Positions 9,192 through 16,252 of a stretch of 64,000 bases of DNA are shown here, in pieces. Origin of the DNA: Streptomyces sp. NBC_00258 (GTDB lineage: Bacteria; Actinomycetota; Actinomycetes; Streptomycetales; Streptomycetaceae); contig NZ_CP108081.1 in NCBI RefSeq assembly GCF_036182465.1, forward strand, positions 8,184,001 through 8,248,000. The letters are read 5' to 3'. The stretch's first letter is position 1. The number at the start of each line of letters is the position of its first letter. The position numbers and the translations under genes are program-made. The notes under the pieces were generated by a model. It was not told where the DNA came from, made no database searches, and saw only the letters and a list, made by a program, of their open reading frames with translations.

Positions 9192-9500
9192 TTACGTGTT
9201 GCTGGTGCCCCAGTCGTCATCGGTACGCGTGCCGTTCGTGTTGCGCTCCCGCAGGTGGCGGACCCTCTCGGCCACCGAATCGGGGACCCGGTCACCGACC
9301 TTCTCGCTCACCACGTGATACGCCTTGCCGGCGAACTCGCGCCCCTGCTGGGCCGCGGACTCGGCGGTGTTGCGCACCGCCGGGTTCTGAGCGACCTGCT
9401 GTGCGGTCTTCCTCAGCTGCTCGTAGCGCTCGCGCCCGGCACGCGTGCCGAGCACGTATCCCAGGGCCAGTCCGGCGACGAACGTGAGCCGGTAGCGCAT
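9192..9500 (-). CDS. YtxH-like small membrane protein
   Basis: 102 residues from ATG at 9500. One N-terminal membrane segment (YRLTFVAGLALGYVLGTRAG) ends in the GTRAGRERYEQ motif typical of YtxH-domain proteins. An Ala/Gln-rich amphipathic helix follows (near residues 30-75), then a hydrophilic tail. Probably membrane-anchored with a cytoplasmic helical tail; YtxH proteins are linked to stress but have no known activity. An upstream in-frame extension of the open frame has no coding character. Confidence 0.8.
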   Translation of the reverse strand: MRYRLTFVAGLALGYVLGTRAGRERYEQLRKTAQQVAQNPAVRNTAESAAQQGREFAGKAYHVVSEKVGDRVPDSVAERVRHLRERNTNGTRTDDDWGTSNT

Positions 9501-9665
9501 GGCGGCCACCCTTCTCTTGTGAGTCGGTCCCTTGCGGCGGCGTCGGTCGCAGGCGGGGATTACCGATTGGCGGAGCACCCCCCTGCTTGCGCTAATGTAT
9601 GTGTCGCAGCGAGCGCACGCCCCCTGGCGAATACCCAGGGAGGTACGTTCGATGCAACGAGGCAA

Positions 9666-9738
9666 TCCCCTGTAGCTCAATTGGCAGAGCAGCCGGCTGT
9701 TAACCGGCAGGTTACTGGTTCGAGTCCAGTCGGGGGAG
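9666..9738 (+). tRNA. tRNA-Asn (GUU), copy 1
   Basis: 73-base cloverleaf. The acceptor TCCCCTG pairs with CGGGGGA (one G-U), the D arm is GCTC...GAGC, the anticodon arm GCCGG-CTGTTAA-CCGGC gives GUU, and the T arm is ACTGG-TTCGAGT-CCAGT. The discriminator is G and CCA is not encoded. Confidence 0.97.
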
Positions 9739-9744
9739 CTTCGG

Positions 9745-9817
9745 TCTTCCGTAGCTCAATTGGCAGAGCAGCCGGCTGTTAACCGGCAGGTTACTGGTTC
9801 GAGTCCAGTCGGGAGAG
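9745..9817 (+). tRNA. tRNA-Asn (GUU), copy 2
   Basis: Tandem copy six bases after the first, identical from the D arm to the T arm and different only in the acceptor stem (TCTTCCG with CGGGAGA, one G-U pair), which still pairs fully. Anticodon GUU. Confidence 0.97.
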
Positions 9818-9827
9818 CAAGGGAACG

Positions 9828-9851
9828 AGGACCCCGTCGGGGTCCTTTTTC
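9828..9851 (+). terminator. rho-independent terminator after the tRNA-Asn pair
   Basis: 8-bp stem AGGACCCC (9828-9835) with GGGGTCCT (9839-9846), loop GTC, directly followed by a run of Ts (9846-9850). It is a rare classical terminator for this genome and defines a two-tRNA transcript. Confidence 0.9.
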
Positions 9852-9954
9852 ATGTCCTCGGGAACCGCTCCGCCCCAGGTGGGGTCCTCCAGGGCAGGCG
9901 AAGTCGACCATCCGAAGCAGGAGATCGTATGAGCGGCTATGCTGCGGCAGACGG

Positions 9955-9972
9955 CGCGCACAAATGTGCGCG
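9955..9972. repeat. palindrome just upstream of the CAU tRNA
   Basis: CGCGCAC-AAAT-GTGCGCG, a perfect 7-bp inverted repeat ending 12 bases before the tRNA gene. It could be a hairpin in the tRNA leader or a protein site. Confidence 0.5.
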
Positions 9973-9984
9973 ACGCGCCGTAAT

Positions 9985-10061
9985 GGGGCGGTAGCTCAGC
10001 CGGTTAGAGCAGCGGACTCATAATCCGTCGGCCGTGGGTTCGAGTCCCACCCGCCCCACCA
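9985..10061 (+). tRNA. tRNA with CAU anticodon (elongator Met or Ile2)
   Basis: 77 bases including an encoded CCA (10059-10061). The acceptor GGGGCGG pairs with CCGCCCC, the anticodon loop is CTCATAA (anticodon CAU) and the T arm GTGGG-TTCGAGT-CCCAC. The anticodon alone cannot separate elongator tRNA-Met from the tRNA-Ile that is lysidine-modified by TilS to read AUA. It is not an initiator, since it lacks the mismatched first pair. Confidence 0.96.
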
Positions 10062-10117
10062 GGCGCTACGCGTGAAGAATCGATCCGACCAGGTGTTTCG
10101 TCGGCGGGGTAGCGCCT
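10061..10117 (+). terminator. inverted repeat after the CAU tRNA
   Basis: AGGCGCTAC (10061-10069) is repeated in inverse orientation as GTAGCGCCT (10109-10117), followed by TTG. The loop of about 39 bases is long, so this is a weak terminator candidate. Confidence 0.4.
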
Positions 10118-10297
10118 TTGAGGGATGGTCAGGCTCCCTGAGGCAGTCGGGCCGGGAGCGGACGACCGGTCACTCCTCACTTCGGTCGAGTCGACGGCCC
10201 GCCACCGTGGCGGCGGTACTGACGGGCGACGCAACGGCCCCGTCCGAGAACGGCAGCGAGTGAACTCCGAGTCGTGGTGGACATCGAGGCCGCGTTC

Positions 10298-11110
10298 CTA
10301 CGCCGCTGTGCCCTCGCGGAGTACGCCGCGCACGGTGTCGAGACGTACACCCGGGTCGAACTCCGGCAGCCACCACGTCGCGCCGGCTCTCGCGTACGGC
10401 TCGGGGTCGACACCGAGCGGCAGACTGACGGCGATGTCGTACGAGGCCATCTCGCCGTGGCGCAGTTCGGTGAGGGTGTCGACGACCTCTGCGAGCTGGT
10501 CCGGGTGCTCGAGATTGGCCGGGAAGAAGCCGTCGAGCCGGGCGGCCCGGCGGACCGGCTTGGTGTTGCCCGGGAATCCGGCGGCCCACACCGGCACGCC
10601 GGGCCGCTGAACCGGCCGCGGCAGGAACACGATGTCGTCGACGGTGTAGTGCTCGCCGCGGTGGCGCACCGGCTCGCCGGACCAGGCGGCGGCCAGGATC
10701 GCCAAGGACTCGTCGAGCATCTGCCCGCGCCGCCGGTCGTCGAGCTGCTCGCCGGTCCTGGACAGCTCGCCGCCGAACCGGTCGCTGCCGAGGCCGACGC
10801 CGAGGGTGAGGCGGCCGTCGCTGAGCCGGTCCAGCGTCGCGGTCTCCCGCGCGACCTTGGCCGGCCGTCGACGGGCAGGCGTCGAGACCATCGGGCCGAG
10901 CCGCAGCCGCTCCGTCGCCGTCGCGACCGCCGCCAGCGTGATCCACGGGTCGGCGACCTGCCGGACCGGCTCCCGCCAGCGCAGGTGATCCCACACGAAG
11001 CAGCCGTCCCACCCGGCCTCCTCCGCGTCGGCGGCGAGGCGTGCGACCTCCCGCGGGTCGGCGAGGTCGTCGAAGAGCGGCAGCCAGAGTGCCGACCGCG
11101 GCCGGTTCAT
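10298..11110 (-). CDS. LLM-class flavin/F420-dependent oxidoreductase
   Basis: 270-residue luciferase-like TIM-barrel protein. Typical segments are LAADAEEAGWDGCFVWDH near the N terminus, AVATATERLRLGPMV, and LSDGRLTLGVGLGSD, which forms the cofactor phosphate loop. In actinomycetes such proteins usually take F420 and reduce or oxidise small organic molecules. The ATG at 11110 overlaps the hydrolase stop by four bases (ATGA), so the two are co-translated; the longer open frame upstream lies inside the hydrolase gene. The substrate is unknown. Confidence 0.85.
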   Translation of the reverse strand: MNRPRSALWLPLFDDLADPREVARLAADAEEAGWDGCFVWDHLRWREPVRQVADPWITLAAVATATERLRLGPMVSTPARRRPAKVARETATLDRLSDGRLTLGVGLGSDRFGGELSRTGEQLDDRRRGQMLDESLAILAAAWSGEPVRHRGEHYTVDDIVFLPRPVQRPGVPVWAAGFPGNTKPVRRAARLDGFFPANLEHPDQLAEVVDTLTELRHGEMASYDIAVSLPLGVDPEPYARAGATWWLPEFDPGVRLDTVRGVLREGTAA

Positions 11111-11958
11111 GAGCGGGCGCCTTCCGTGTGACGCACCAGGGCCGACACGAAGTCGTCCCACACCGGCCTCGGCAGGTCGTGTCCGGCCCCCTTGAGGACC
11201 AGCAGCTCCGCACCGGGGACCGCGTCGCGCAACGCCTCGCCGTGCGGCAGCGGCAGGAACGGGTCGTGGTCGCCGTGGACCACGAGCGTCGGCGCCGCGA
11301 TGTCACCGAAGCCGCCTCGCGCCGGCCCCTCGTGCTCGACGGCGTAGTGGTTGACGAGAGTCGACGCGTAGCTCCTGGCGCGCGCCACGTCGCGTTCGGC
11401 CAACGCCCGGATCGCGGCCTCGTCGAAGTACGGCGAGCCACCGGCGAACGCCCTCGCGCCGGCGACCACGTACTCGACGACAGCGGCCGCGTCCGAGGAG
11501 TCCGGCTCGGCCGGCATGGCCAGGCCGCTCGGCGGTGGCAGGTCGTCGGCCCCGGTCGAGGTCGAGACGAACGTCAGCGACGCGACCCGGTCGGGATGGT
11601 CCACGCCGAGGACGAGTCCGCTCCCGCCGAACATCGACTGACAGACCACATGGGCCCGTTCGATGCCCAGGGCGTCCTGGATGCCGAGCACGTCCAGGGT
11701 CAGGTCGTTGAACGAGTACGCCGGCTCCCCGGGCGGGTAGCAGGTCGACCGGCCGGTGTCCCGGTGGTCGTAGCGGACCACGAACCGGCCGCGGGCGGCG
11801 ATCTGTTCGCACAGTTCGGCGTCCCACCAGAGCATCGAGGCGGCCGCCCCGGCGACCAGCACGACCGTCGGGTTCGCGCGGTCGCCGAAGGTCTCGACGC
11901 AGAGCTCGACGCCGTTGATCTTGAGGAGTTGTTCGCCGTGAGAGTGATGTGAGGTCAT
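11107..11958 (-). CDS. alpha/beta hydrolase
   Basis: 283-residue alpha/beta-hydrolase fold. The oxyanion strand is VVLVAGAAASMLWWD. The nucleophile elbow reads VVCQSMFGGSG, with Cys and Phe where GxSxG has Gly. The acid lies in VVHGDHDPFLP and the catalytic His in KGAGHDLP. The triad Ser, Asp, His is thus present although the elbow is atypical. The start is ATG at 11958 (GTG at 11967 is possible; neither has a clear ribosome site). It overlaps the following oxidoreductase and is divergent from a LysR gene, which probably controls both. Confidence 0.85.
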   Translation of the reverse strand: MTSHHSHGEQLLKINGVELCVETFGDRANPTVVLVAGAAASMLWWDAELCEQIAARGRFVVRYDHRDTGRSTCYPPGEPAYSFNDLTLDVLGIQDALGIERAHVVCQSMFGGSGLVLGVDHPDRVASLTFVSTSTGADDLPPPSGLAMPAEPDSSDAAAVVEYVVAGARAFAGGSPYFDEAAIRALAERDVARARSYASTLVNHYAVEHEGPARGGFGDIAAPTLVVHGDHDPFLPLPHGEALRDAVPGAELLVLKGAGHDLPRPVWDDFVSALVRHTEGARS

Positions 11959-11993
11959 GTCCGGCACGCTAGAGCCTGCGACTCGATCGTGAA

Positions 11994-12024
11994 AAGCGAT
12001 GATTTCCGATTGATTCGATCGCTT
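11994..12024. promoter_or_regulatory. candidate LysR operator between divergent genes
   Basis: AAGCGAT (11994-12000) and its inverse ATCGCTT (12018-12024) flank an AT-rich 17-base spacer inside the short gap between the hydrolase and LysR starts. The position and the relatively AT-rich sequence fit a shared LysR binding and promoter region. Confidence 0.5.
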
Positions 12025-12041
12025 ATGACGATTGCCGTCGT

Positions 12042-12959
12042 ATGGTGGAGCCCGTGACCGACGTCGAACTTCGCCATCTGGCGGCCCTGGCCGCCATCAC
12101 CGAGGAGGGCTCGTTCGGCCGGGCGGCCGCCCGCCTCGGGTACACCCAGTCGACGGTGAGCCAGCAGATCGCCGCGTTGGAGAGGGCCGTCGGCGGTGCG
12201 GTGTTCGACCGGCCGGGCGGTCCTAGGCCGGTGCGGCTCACCCCGCTCGGCTCCGTGGTCCTGGGCCACGGTCGTGAACTGCTGGCGAAGGCGGGGGCCC
12301 TGGCCCACGCCGTGGACCGGTTCAAGGCGGGAGACGGCCGGATCGACATCGGCACGTTCCAGAGCGTGTCCAACGTGATCCTGCCGTCGGTCGTACGCCG
12401 GCTGAGGGACGAGCACCCCGGCTGCGACATCAGGCTGTCCGAGGAGGAGCCGGAACAGCCGCAGATCGGTGACCTCGACCTGCTGTTCTACGACGGCCGC
12501 ATCGACGGCGACGTCGAGCACCTCAAACTGCTCGACGATCCGTACCTGCTGGTGGCAGGCGCCGGCACCTTCCCCGACGGTCCGGTCCCGCCGCAACTGC
12601 TCGACGGTGCGCCGATGGTGGCCTGGCCGCTGACCTGCGACCAGCCCGCGATGGAGCAGGCGGTCGCCCGCAGCGGCGCCCGTCCACAGGTCGTGTTCCG
12701 CAGTGCGGTCAACGACACCCTGCTGTCGATGGTGCGAGCCGGTCTGGGATCGGCGGTGCTGCCCTGGCTCGCCGTCCGCGGTGCCGACGTACCGTCCGAC
12801 GACCGGCTCCACGTCCACGAGCTACGGCCGTCCCTGCCGCCGCGCGAGATCTACCTGCACTGGCGGGCCGGACGTACCCACTCACCACTCGCCGTCCGGG
12901 CCATCGAGATCGCCGTCGAAGTCGCGGCCGGTCTCGCGCCGCCGCCGGCCAGTGCTTGA
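12042..12959 (+). CDS. LysR-family transcriptional regulator
   Basis: 305 residues. The N-terminal winged helix-turn-helix is typical (ELRHLAALAAITEEGSFGRAAARLGYTQSTVSQQIAALE), followed by the periplasmic-binding-like effector domain. The start could be ATG at 12042 or GTG at 12054, which gives MTDVELRHL and has GGTGGAG just upstream. It is divergent from the hydrolase/oxidoreductase pair with under 90 bases between starts, the usual arrangement for a LysR activator of its neighbours and repressor of itself. Confidence 0.9.
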   Translation: MVEPVTDVELRHLAALAAITEEGSFGRAAARLGYTQSTVSQQIAALERAVGGAVFDRPGGPRPVRLTPLGSVVLGHGRELLAKAGALAHAVDRFKAGDGRIDIGTFQSVSNVILPSVVRRLRDEHPGCDIRLSEEEPEQPQIGDLDLLFYDGRIDGDVEHLKLLDDPYLLVAGAGTFPDGPVPPQLLDGAPMVAWPLTCDQPAMEQAVARSGARPQVVFRSAVNDTLLSMVRAGLGSAVLPWLAVRGADVPSDDRLHVHELRPSLPPREIYLHWRAGRTHSPLAVRAIEIAVEVAAGLAPPPASA

Positions 12960-13058
12960 TGCCGTGCTCGGTGCGGTCCCGGCTGTGACGGCGCCTGTTG
13001 GGGTCGCCGAAGCGGCGTTCCGCTTCGGGACCGATGAGCAGCGCCGCACCGGACCACG

Positions 13059-13092
13059 AGGCTCCGCCTCCCCGTGTCGGGAGGCGGAGCCT
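13059..13092. terminator. bidirectional terminator hairpin
   Basis: Perfect 14-bp stem (13059-13072 with 13079-13092) and a 6-base loop CGTGTC, between the convergent LysR and GH5 genes. It can serve both. Confidence 0.85.
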
Positions 13093-13120
13093 GTGTGTTG
13101 TGGGCGGAGCGAGGGCCGTA

Positions 13121-14209
13121 CTAGGGCCGTACGGGCTTGCCGCGGCCCCAGGCCCAGGCGAGGCGGTCGGCGCCGGACTGGTTGGTGGTGGTCAGCCAGG
13201 GGCGGGCGGGGTTGCCGGTCAGGGTCTGCAGCGAGTAGGTGTCGTCCGTACGCAGACCGGGCCAGTACACGGAGCCCATCTTGAGCTCGCGGAACGTGTC
13301 GGTGACGGCCTGCAGGTAGTTGATGAAGTTGTTGTCCGGGGTCGGCTTGTTGTAGTCGAAGCCCGTGGTCATCGGGGAGCCGAACTCGTCCGCGACGGTC
13401 CGCTTCGCGCAGTCACCGATGCGCACCTTGAGGTCGGCCACCCACTGGTCGTAGGTGGCGTAGTCCTTCCAGAACCCGTAGTGGTGCAGCGACAGATAGG
13501 TGCCCTTCAGGCGCGGGTCGGCGCAGACGGACGTGACGTGGTCGTTGTAGCCGGCGCCACTGACGAAGACCCGGTTGCGGGGGACCTGCCGGTACGTGTC
13601 CAGCCACTTCGCGGCTATGTCCGCCCACTCGGTGTCGGTGTAGCCGTGGGGCTCGTTCATCGGCTCGAAGTAGACGCGCTTGTCGCTCTTGTAGGCCTTG
13701 ACCACGGTGTTCCACATGGGCCAGTAGGTTGCCGTGTCGTCGATGAAGCCGTCCTTGCGCGGGCCCGTTCCCTCCCAGTAGGAGAGGATGACCTTGAAGC
13801 CCTTGTCCGAGGCCGCGTCGATGACTCCGCGATAGGACTTCCAGTAGCGGCCGTTGACCGTGTACGGGTTGATGGGCAGCCGGACCGTGTTGGCACCGAG
13901 GTTCGCGCGGAACGCGGAGATCACCCGGCTCGCCTTGGTGTACGTCTGGGCGTAGGTGTCGGACGTCGACAGGCCGGACAGCACGACCGGGTCGTCGGCG
14001 AAGTTGTCGCGCGGGTCCGCCCAGTTCACGCCCTTGAACTGGGTCGTGTCCTTGGCGAGCCCGCTCGTGTGGCCGCTCGTGTGTCCGCTCGGCGCGGCGC
14101 CGGCCGGGCTGGCGGCGACGGTGGTGCCGCTGGTACCGGCGATCAGGAGCGCCACGAAGGCGGCCCGCAGCCGGGGGGTGAAGCGGGTGCCCGCGGGGGT
14201 TCTGCGCAT
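13121..14209 (-). CDS. secreted glycoside hydrolase family 5 (cellulase-like)
   Basis: 362 residues with a Sec signal peptide (about residues 1-40: Arg-rich start, AAFVALLIAG core, cleavage near ASPAGAAP), then a short linker with a duplicated SGHT and a GH5 TIM barrel. The acid/base Glu186 is in MNEPHG and the nucleophile Glu275 in ADEFGSP. It should hydrolyse a beta-linked glucan or mannan outside the cell. No carbohydrate-binding module is present. The ATG at 14209 has AAAGGG seven bases upstream; an ATG 36 bases earlier would add a hydrophilic leader and is less likely. It is preceded by two palindromic operators. Confidence 0.88.
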   Translation of the reverse strand: MRRTPAGTRFTPRLRAAFVALLIAGTSGTTVAASPAGAAPSGHTSGHTSGLAKDTTQFKGVNWADPRDNFADDPVVLSGLSTSDTYAQTYTKASRVISAFRANLGANTVRLPINPYTVNGRYWKSYRGVIDAASDKGFKVILSYWEGTGPRKDGFIDDTATYWPMWNTVVKAYKSDKRVYFEPMNEPHGYTDTEWADIAAKWLDTYRQVPRNRVFVSGAGYNDHVTSVCADPRLKGTYLSLHHYGFWKDYATYDQWVADLKVRIGDCAKRTVADEFGSPMTTGFDYNKPTPDNNFINYLQAVTDTFRELKMGSVYWPGLRTDDTYSLQTLTGNPARPWLTTTNQSGADRLAWAWGRGKPVRP

Positions 14210-14446
14210 CAGCTTGCCCTTTCGGAGGATGGCGGCTCGGCGCATGGCTGGAGCCTGCGCGTGGCTGAGCGGCCGTCGGAGGTGTGCCGGGCCGGAGGAC
14301 GGGTGGTGTCGGCTCGCCGTCGGGGGTCCGGTGGTGGGTGGGGGTGGCTGTGGTGGGTGCGGTTCTGTCGGCCGAGTGGTGGCGGAGGCGTTGTCGCTGT
14401 CGGAGACATCGCTTCGCTCCTCCTCGCTCCACCGGCCGCGGACGGG

Positions 14447-14460
14447 TGTTTACGTAAACA
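14447..14460. promoter_or_regulatory. palindromic operator, proximal copy
   Basis: Perfect 14-base palindrome TGTTTACGTAAACA with a central CG, the form recognised by LacI/GalR-family repressors. It lies about 240 bases before the GH5 start on the strand leading into that gene. Confidence 0.7.
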
Positions 14461-14513
14461 TCGGAACGAAGCGTTGAGTCGGACCTCGCGGCCGGGGGCT
14501 CGACTTGGGGTGA

Positions 14514-14527
14514 TGTTTACGTAAACA
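14514..14527. promoter_or_regulatory. palindromic operator, distal copy
   Basis: The same 14 bases, extended to 16 by flanking A/T, with its centre 67 bp from the proximal copy. Two identical sites suggest cooperative or looping repression of the GH5 promoter by a LacI-type protein encoded elsewhere. Confidence 0.7.
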
Positions 14528-14627
14528 TCGCGGCGCCGGAATCGTGGCACCCGGTGCGGCGATCGTCAAGGTTTCCTACGCGTAACAGCTGTGAGGTCGT
14601 GGTGCGGGTGGGGTGGGGCTGTTCGGC

Positions 14628-16166
14628 TCACGGGTGTGTTCGCAGAGGGGACTGCCATGTCACCGTCGTCCCGGTTCCGGGTTCGTCGTCCCTGTCCGTC
14701 TTCGCTTCCGCGTCTCCGTCGCCGTCGTCGAACACCGTCAGCCGTACGCCGGGGCGGCCGTCCGGGAGTGTCGTCGTCGCGTCGATCGAGACGGTGACGC
14801 GGGTGGTGCCGGTGCGGCGGGACGCGGCCGCGAGGGCGGCGCGGAGGGCGGTGAGGAGACGGGTGGCCACCGGGTCCGGGAGCCGGGCGTCGACCGGCCC
14901 CGTGAACTGCACGGAAGGCTGGAAGCCGAGGGCCGCAGCGGCACTCGCCGTCTCGCGGAGGACCTTGCCGCGGAACGTGGTGGGGGCGTCGGCGGGCGGC
15001 TGTTGCAGCGCGAAGATCGCCGTACGGACCTCCTGGACGGTCGACCGGAGTTCCTCGACGGCCCGGCCCAGCATCGCGTGGACCTCGGCGTCCTGCTCCT
15101 CGGCGGTGCGGCGCTGGGTGGACTCCAGCATCATGCCGGTCGCGAAGAGCCGCTGGACGACCAGATCGTGCAGGTCACGGGCGATCCGGTCACGGTCCTC
15201 GAAGACCGCGAGCCGCTCCCTGCGCTGCTGGGCGTCCGCGAGGACGAGCGCCAGGGCGGCCTGCGAGGCGAACTGCGTGGCCAGCAACTGCTCGACGGAC
15301 GTGTACGGGCGGTCGCCGCGCCGACGAGGGAGGGCCAGGGTGCCGATCAGCCGGCCGCCGGCCTGGAGCGGCAGCAGCATGCTCGGCCCGAACCGGTGCC
15401 GTACCTGCGTCGTCATGCGCGGGTCGGTCGCCGAGTCGTCGACGAACACCGGCTCCCCGCCCAGGAGTTGCTCAAGGACCGCGCTGCCCGGCGCGATGGT
15501 CGTACCGACGAGACCGGCCGGGTCGTCGAGAGTCGACGCCGTCACGATCTCCATGCCGCCCTCGTCGGTGGGCTGGAGGATCACCCCGGCCGAGGCGTCG
15601 GCGAGCATCCGGGCCCGCTCGGCGACCGTCATCAGCGCGTCGGCCGCCGTCTCGCCGGTGAGCAGCGCCGTGGTCACGGCCGCCGCGCCCTCGATCCAGC
15701 GCTCGCGTTGACGGGCCGTCTCGTACAGGCGGGCGTTGCCGATCGCGATGCCCGCCTGGGTGGCCAGCACCCGCACCAGCTGCTCGTCCTCGCCCGTGAA
15801 GGGGCCGCCGTCGCGTTTCCCGGTGAGGCGGAGACTTCCGTACGCGTCGTCCCGTACGCGCACCGGCACGTCCAGGCGGCTGTGCGCCGCCTGCCCGGCC
15901 GCCGGTGGTTCGGCCGTGTGGAACTCCGTCGGGCCACTGCCACCGTCACCGCCATCGTGTCCGGGGTCGGTGGCCTCCAGCGCCGCGTGCCGGGCGTCGG
16001 TCAGCTCGGCAGCGGTGTCCACGATGTGCTGGAGCGTGGCACGCAGCTCCGGGTCGGCGCCGACGCCCAGGACGGCTTCGAGCAGGCGGGGGAGCGGGAG
16101 CGGGCCACGGGGAGTGGACGGCTCGGCGGATTCGACGGGCTCGGGGGGTTCGGAGGCTTCGCTCAT
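14628..16166 (-). CDS. GAF-domain sensor kinase with degenerate ATPase domain
   Basis: 512 residues, DevS/DosS-like layout. Two GAF regions (about 25-170 and 180-315) are followed by a HisKA_3 dimerisation helix with the phospho-acceptor His333 in RIARDLHDLVVQRLF, then a HATPase-like tail. The tail is eroded: where the N-box should carry a conserved Asn (type EALSNAxRHA), this protein reads LLTALRAALAAASRRTG. The G-boxes are reduced to DDGDGDAEA and GTGTTVTW. The first GAF region is also short and Gly/Asp-rich in the middle. It may bind a ligand and dimerise without autophosphorylating. The ATG at 16166 is the first credible start; the long frame upstream lies in mbl and beyond. No response regulator gene is adjacent. 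Confidence 0.8.
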   Translation of the reverse strand: MSEASEPPEPVESAEPSTPRGPLPLPRLLEAVLGVGADPELRATLQHIVDTAAELTDARHAALEATDPGHDGGDGGSGPTEFHTAEPPAAGQAAHSRLDVPVRVRDDAYGSLRLTGKRDGGPFTGEDEQLVRVLATQAGIAIGNARLYETARQRERWIEGAAAVTTALLTGETAADALMTVAERARMLADASAGVILQPTDEGGMEIVTASTLDDPAGLVGTTIAPGSAVLEQLLGGEPVFVDDSATDPRMTTQVRHRFGPSMLLPLQAGGRLIGTLALPRRRGDRPYTSVEQLLATQFASQAALALVLADAQQRRERLAVFEDRDRIARDLHDLVVQRLFATGMMLESTQRRTAEEQDAEVHAMLGRAVEELRSTVQEVRTAIFALQQPPADAPTTFRGKVLRETASAAAALGFQPSVQFTGPVDARLPDPVATRLLTALRAALAAASRRTGTTRVTVSIDATTTLPDGRPGVRLTVFDDGDGDAEAKTDRDDEPGTGTTVTWQSPLRTHP

Positions 16167-16252
16167 GCGGGCGGCGGAGGGTCCGGCTCTCTGCGTACGA
16201 GCTGCGTGAAGGGTGTGTTCGGAGTGCGTACGGCCTGTGTTCGGGGCGGTGC

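Larger units (their letters stand above)
14210..14627. other. GH5 upstream region
   Basis: About 420 bases holding the GH5 leader, the two palindromes and the 3' end of the sensor kinase transcript. I see no other gene in it; the long frames crossing it are low-complexity. Confidence 0.5.

Noticed and set aside
9666..12959. tRNA cluster followed by accessory-looking genes considered as an integrated element
   Set aside because: No integrase, excisionase, replication or transfer gene, and no duplicated tRNA 3' end further on in the window.
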